Shown here piece by piece: positions 24,401-27,296 of a DNA stretch of 27,296 nucleotides. Position numbers and translations under genes: made by a program. Source of the DNA: Ignavibacteria bacterium UBA2333 (GTDB taxonomy: Bacteria; Bacteroidota; Ignavibacteria; Kapaibacteriales; Kapaibacteriaceae); NCBI GenBank assembly GCA_002344895.1, contig DDUR01000012.1, positions 1-27,296 of the forward strand. The letters are read 5' to 3'. Under the pieces are notes generated by a model. That model saw nothing but the letters and a program-made list of their open reading frames with translations, did no database searches and was not told where the DNA came from. Every line of letters begins with the position of its first letter. The stretch's first letter is position 1.

Positions 24401-25554
24401 CACGAGCAATCCCGACCGGTACGGCACCAAACAACTCTGTAGAAGGATTCGGTGACGTAAACATCAACAATGGTTCGTCCTATGATCTTGGTGATGACCG
24501 ATGGATGTGGACGGACACTTCGGAGTCGGCTGACCTCCATGTAGGACCAACACGACACACAACTCTACGAGCGTTTAAGAATACGTACGTCGGTACAGAG
24601 GCAGGCAATCCGTCGTCCGTTGATCAGAACGCCACGATCATCGGACATCGTGCCGCACGGCAAATGGGGTCCTCCATTGACATGACGGTCATTGGTGCCT
24701 ATGCTGCAGAGAATGCGGGGCAGTCATCGGCGCAAGGAAGTGTCATTGTAGGTAACGAAGCCGCAAGGAATACGGCTACCCTACGAGACGCCGTGGTTGT
24801 CGGTGTTGGAGCTGGTAAAGATGTTGATGAACTTTCCGAGACCGTCGTTGTTGGTACGAATGCATTGCCATCGGCCTCGCGTTCGAATCGTGACGTCATT
24901 GTTGGACATTATGCCGCAACGGCATACGAAGGATCGAGTTCGCAGGGTAACGTTATTATCGGTACAGAGGCAGGCCGTTCACTTGTGAACGGAAGTGATA
25001 ACGTGCTGTTTGGTCACCTTACTGGTGCATCACTGACGAATGGAACTGGTGTAACACTCATTGGTTCGCATGCAGATGTTGGAGCTGATGGTCTCACAAA
25101 TGCAACGGCCATCGGTTTTGGTTCTCGTGTTGATGCAAGTAACTCACTTGTCCTTGGACGCGTAGCAGGGGTGAACGGTGCAACGAGCACATCACTCGTT
25201 GCAATCAACCAGTTCGGTCCGAATACAAACCTTGATGTGTGGCGCGGTTTTATTCTGGGAGAAGAAGGGACGTCTTTTAATGGAACGCGACTCTTAACCC
25301 TGAGTGCTGCAAACGGTAATTTTTGGGCCAGCGTTATTGCTAACGGTGCAACATATGGGTGGTCGATTGGTACGAACCTTCCTGGTCAGGTTGGTTTTGT
25401 TACGGTAACACCGGAGCCACCGCCAGGGTTGATTATCACATTTGTTTCGCATAATGACGCTGGACAGTATAGATCATCATTACAAGTGAGAAATCGAACT
25501 GGTGGTGATGTCGACATGAGTCTTTACACAACACGCGTATTTATTTACCACTGA
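21427..25554 (+). CDS. giant fibre-like surface protein, paralogue 3
   Basis: 1375 aa; AGGGA precedes the ATG, 16 nt after the stop of paralogue 2. Signal peptide to about residue 23 (LNVSAQ). The N-terminal fibre domain has TSYQGFLSGPDGRAVPNGNH, IVFSLFDDVAGGRQVWSET, GVFSVELGSITPI and VPYAFVA. Shaft blocks occupy residues 198-297, 356-425 and 483-572. The first intervening module is 58 residues, one longer than in the paralogues; the other two are 57. GGTSASTREQALTNLLPDQ closes the shaft. Head-like repeats at about 1052-1250 include NTYVGTEAGNP, VIVGNEAARN and VIIGTEAGRS. The VGIGTT-P motif kept by the other two before the C-terminal domain is replaced by VAINQFGPNTNLDV. The C-terminus (GQVGFVTVTPEPPPGLI, SLQVRNRTGGDVDM) is again knob-like. 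No sorting domain is recognised. Confidence 0.85.
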   Translation: MNNYRLFFAALLLVFVTLNVSAQTTTSYQGFLSGPDGRAVPNGNHTIVFSLFDDVAGGRQVWSETHNVTTWAGVFSVELGSITPISLDWTQTYWLSLTVNGGTPSTPRLPLVSVPYAFVADTATAARSATPNATGIVRTLNGTQGDVVIEGRGGSTVTAANGQILISSPTDGIDTITSPDATIAVTNPGGPQTTLALADGSVRERHIADGAVSEVVIANGAITTSKLQPGSVTAAKLVDGSVTSAKIADTAVTTSTLADGSVTSPKLRDGSVTSSLLANTSVTTPKIADEAVTTEKLAPTGIVPGTYGSANTVAVVTAVDATGRLTNARQDTVSGVAPGGPAGGDLIGTYPNPTLRPDAVTESKLADSTVDNVALADGSITASTIAPGAVSTIKIAQGAVTTQKIANGSVTTLKIGRESITSAKLSATGVTPGTYGDNSHAVELTLDSKGRVTAAREVVVSGSTPGGPAGGDLDGTYPNPIIRDGAVVADRIADDAVEESRLSTFSAPTRAIADRAVTERTLASGAVTNRVIVNNAVSERTIADGAIIERTIASQAVNGSKIANGSVTSAKLEPTGVAVGTYGSSLAVGRITVDAAGRVIAATDSLVRGVSPGGAASGDLTGTYPNPTIAATAGNNILTAINDASTTGTLSIARGGTSASTREQALTNLLPDQAGMSGRWLVTDGTSTSWRTSPFPTGTGTGGRIVFWRDSTTMTSDADFIVDTTNGAIGVTTTTPLMPLSMGSSNGPKLSLWKNSTDPSQWIGYSLAPNEVRQQTSERGDDHVFGYHSGGTSATFVETMRIRTGPIDGDNPRMTIIRNGRTPQSLTDQALELFSDFTSDHRHPINISFRQEGQYQGMIGYHTYLQNSIGEIRLTSPLTSSVSLTTEGGMSLEPAAVQGDATPTAGIGLWGTYSANLLHYSENGGAFTRMGPTYHLIRLGPPVEEYDTVNTRTFPHFDITYSASAPDGQARGARIVAQASGSGDNNATALTARAIPTGTAPNNSVEGFGDVNINNGSSYDLGDDRWMWTDTSESADLHVGPTRHTTLRAFKNTYVGTEAGNPSSVDQNATIIGHRAARQMGSSIDMTVIGAYAAENAGQSSAQGSVIVGNEAARNTATLRDAVVVGVGAGKDVDELSETVVVGTNALPSASRSNRDVIVGHYAATAYEGSSSQGNVIIGTEAGRSLVNGSDNVLFGHLTGASLTNGTGVTLIGSHADVGADGLTNATAIGFGSRVDASNSLVLGRVAGVNGATSTSLVAINQFGPNTNLDVWRGFILGEEGTSFNGTRLLTLSAANGNFWASVIANGATYGWSIGTNLPGQVGFVTVTPEPPPGLIITFVSHNDAGQYRSSLQVRNRTGGDVDMSLYTTRVFIYH
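22018..23313 (+). repeat. decapeptide shaft of paralogue 3 (10 + 7 + 9 units)
   Basis: Ten units at 22018-22317, seven at 22492-22701 and nine at 22873-23142. Modules lie at 22318-22491 (174 nt, 58 codons), 22702-22872 and 23143-23313 (171 nt each). Typical units are ADGSVTSPKL, ADEAVTTEKL and ANGSVTTLKI. Confidence 0.93.
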
Positions 25555-25569
25555 TCCGGAGCGATGAAC

Positions 25570-26466
25570 ATGAACATTCTCTTTCGTTCTCTCGCCGTCG
25601 CCATTCTGATCAGTGGATCGGTAGCGGGCGCATTGGCACAAACTCAGACACGCGCTGTTGTTGGGGCTGGTTCGGCAACGAATACGCTACAAGATGGACG
25701 TGTTATCCAGCACACACTTGGACAGTCCGTGGTTGGCCGTTCAGCCATTGGTGACGACAAGTCATACGGTGGTTTTTGGTATCGACCGCGTCGTGGTGTC
25801 GTGATTGTTGCTGTTCCGAATGGCGACGGTGACATTGGAACAACTGTTAACGTGCCAATCATGCTTGTTCGTTCCGACGAACTTCTTGTAGATGGGCCGC
25901 GACAGTTTGAAGTTGAACTTCGATACAATGCAACAGTACTCGTCCACCAGGGATCCTTCCAGTGTCGACGTGAGGGTGACGACTGTATCCTCACGATAAC
26001 AGGTACCATGGCCGATAGTGCTGGTATCCTTGCCACGGTTCCATTCCTTGTAACGCTAGGCAATTCAGAAACAACACCACTCACTATCGACACTGTGAAG
26101 TGGACTAGCGCATCAACATTTCGAACAGAGACCCAAAACGGAACCTTCCAGGTCCTTGGAGTTTGTCGTGAAGGTGATGTTGTCCGACTCATCAAACGCA
26201 GTCGTGCTGCAGGCATCTCCGGAGTCACTCCAAATCCTGCGGCTTCGGATGCAACCGTGATGTTGGATCTAGCAGAACGTGGTCGAACACGACTGTATGT
26301 AGTAGATGCCATTGGTCGAGAAATTGCTGTACTAAGTGATGAGGACAGAGCTCCTGGTGTTGCATCAGTTCCTATTGATGTCTCGACGATTGCTTCAGGT
26401 ACGTACACACTCGTACTTATGACACCGAATGAATTGTTCACGAAACCACTGGTGATCAGGAAATGA
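25570..26466 (+). CDS. cohesin-like secreted protein with T9SS sorting domain
   Basis: 298 aa from the ATG at 25570, which has GGAG 8 nt upstream; an ATG at 25564 is only 2 nt from that GGAG and is less likely. Signal peptide to about residue 23 (AGALAQ). Residues about 27-65 carry the pattern GAGSATNTLQ...HTLGQSVVG...GGFWYRPR seen near the N-terminus of many T9SS cargo proteins. Residues about 70-190 (VVIVAVPNGDGDIGTTVNVPIML, FEVELRYNATVLVHQ, ILATVPFLVTLG) have the strand order of a cohesin-type beta-sandwich. Residues about 215-298 form a type A C-terminal sorting domain (ISGVTPNPAASDATVML, YVVDAIGREIAVL, IASGTYTLVLMT). Placed 15 nt after the third fibre gene, it could be a surface partner of the fibres. 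Confidence 0.82.
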   Translation: MNILFRSLAVAILISGSVAGALAQTQTRAVVGAGSATNTLQDGRVIQHTLGQSVVGRSAIGDDKSYGGFWYRPRRGVVIVAVPNGDGDIGTTVNVPIMLVRSDELLVDGPRQFEVELRYNATVLVHQGSFQCRREGDDCILTITGTMADSAGILATVPFLVTLGNSETTPLTIDTVKWTSASTFRTETQNGTFQVLGVCREGDVVRLIKRSRAAGISGVTPNPAASDATVMLDLAERGRTRLYVVDAIGREIAVLSDEDRAPGVASVPIDVSTIASGTYTLVLMTPNELFTKPLVIRK

Positions 26467-27296
26467 GAATCTCACTGTTCTTGGCCACCGGCACACTCCT
26501 GCTCTCTTCAAGTCTGTGTTTTGCGGCCACTCCTCCTGTTCAGGAAGAAACGGCAAAACTTGAGAAAGCGTATCGTTCGCATTCGTTCGGCGCGTTTGGT
26601 GGCGCGACGTTAAACAACCACACGGTTGACCTCAAGGGACTACCGGACATTCCAACATGTTGTTCTAAGTTTGAGAATGGAACGGGGCTCGGCTTCGCCG
26701 TAGGGGGCTTGTTCGACTATAACCTCGGTGATGCCAGAGGAATTGCGGACGGCCTTTCTATTCAGGCACGACTCGCCATAATGAGTGGCCCTGCCGCCCT
26801 TTCTGCCGAAGAGCGAACAACTGTGAACACGAATGGCACTCCATCACAAGGTGTCTTTCAGCATTCACTCGATGTAAGCAGAATCTTCATTTCAGCAGAA
26901 CCTCTTCTTGCATATCAAGTCTTCGGTGGATTACAGGTCCTTGCTGGTCCATCTCTTGGCCTTCAGATTTCTTCAACATTTGAACAAGAAGAACGACTTC
27001 TCGAACCATCTGACGCCGTCTACGAGAATGACCAAAAGGTTCGTCTCGTCTATAGCGGATCCGTACCACAGTCATCTACAGTTGCTATTGGTGTGACCGG
27101 TGGTGTTCGTTACGCCATTGACGTGAACGCATCGAAGACAATGGCAATTGTACCGGAAGTCTTCTACACAATTGGACTCAACAATCTCCAGCAGTCGCAG
27201 CCTTGGACGATGAATTCGCTGCGTGCTGGTGTTGCTGTTCAATGGAATACATGGGTTACGCTACCGCCACCGCCACCACCACCGCCACCACCACCA
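26463..27296 (+). CDS. OmpA-like barrel protein with polyproline hinge (3' end outside window)
   Basis: At least 278 codons, still open at the window edge. The ATG at 26463 overlaps the previous stop in an ATGA. Signal peptide MRISLFLATGTLLLSSSLCFA. Residues about 38-262 look like an eight-stranded-type outer-membrane barrel (SFGAFGGATLNNHTVDL, GLGFAVGGLFDYNLG, LLAYQVFGGLQVLAGPSLGLQIS, VAIGVTGGVRYAID, LRAGVAVQWNTWV). Residues 268-278 are all Pro, the type of hinge that joins barrels to an OmpA C-terminal peptidoglycan-binding domain. That domain would lie beyond the window, so it is expectation, not observation. CC at about residues 74-75 is unusual for a barrel loop. The gene closes the visible fibre operon and could anchor it. 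Confidence 0.8.
   Translation, partial: MRISLFLATGTLLLSSSLCFAATPPVQEETAKLEKAYRSHSFGAFGGATLNNHTVDLKGLPDIPTCCSKFENGTGLGFAVGGLFDYNLGDARGIADGLSIQARLAIMSGPAALSAEERTTVNTNGTPSQGVFQHSLDVSRIFISAEPLLAYQVFGGLQVLAGPSLGLQISSTFEQEERLLEPSDAVYENDQKVRLVYSGSVPQSSTVAIGVTGGVRYAIDVNASKTMAIVPEVFYTIGLNNLQQSQPWTMNSLRAGVAVQWNTWVTLPPPPPPPPPPP

Noticed and set aside
13144..25554. Prophage tail-fibre locus
   Set aside because: The fibre-like domains resemble phage tail fibres, but all three proteins have signal peptides, and no capsid, portal, integrase, baseplate or lysis genes are near. The flanking genes are envelope proteins.
25644..26441. 265-codon minus-strand open frame
   Set aside because: It lies wholly inside the T9SS cargo gene on the other strand, whose domains are clearly recognisable. 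Its translation is Ser/Thr/Arg-rich without domain-like features.

Overview
The window looks like chromosomal DNA of a Gram-negative bacterium of the Bacteroidota/Chlorobiota (FCB) group, possibly Kapabacteria- or Ignavibacteria-like. The reasons are two secreted proteins with C-terminal sorting domains of the type IX secretion system (T9SS), several DUF4199-type membrane proteins, outer-membrane barrel proteins, and promoter-like elements matching the Bacteroidetes form TAnnTTTG (13000-13007, 6756-6763, 3837-3844). The exact lineage is inference. No phage, plasmid, IS or CRISPR genes are seen.

Left part (1-8600): an array of long dyad repeats (1-180) lies beyond the 3' end of a minus-strand run tRNA(CAU) - DUF2130 - DUF3108 - LolA-like protein. 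It is preceded by a putative outer-membrane barrel gene. Plus-strand manC (mannose-1-phosphate guanylyltransferase) and rlpA follow, convergent with and overlapping gcvT. A DUF4199-like gene is divergent to gcvT and is followed by a possibly structured RNA with a good terminator. Then come a second DUF4199 gene and a membrane-tethered LuxR-type regulator, both on the minus strand and separated by an 18-bp perfect palindrome.

Middle part (8600-13140): an 890-aa secreted multi-Ig T9SS cargo protein preceded by two identical 18-bp direct repeats, a small secreted FxLYD-like protein, and two translationally coupled rhodanese genes on the minus strand.

Right part (13144 to the end): an apparently single operon of five genes with ATGA overlaps or gaps of 9-16 nt (V: 9 nt to its nearer ATG, 15 nt to the preferred one). 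Three tandem paralogues of 1379, 1376 and 1375 aa each carry a signal peptide, an N-terminal fibre-type domain, a shaft of decapeptide repeats (consensus roughly ADGAVTTxKL), a YadA-head-like repeat region and a tail-fibre-knob-like C-terminus. In all three the shaft is laid out identically as 10, 7 and 9 decapeptides, each block followed by a 57-residue module (58 in one instance). They are followed by a cohesin-like T9SS cargo protein and an OmpA-like barrel with a polyproline hinge that runs off the window. My reading is that this operon encodes a surface fibre, probably a hetero-oligomer of three in-register chains, with an outer-membrane/peptidoglycan anchor. This is the best candidate for an undescribed system here.
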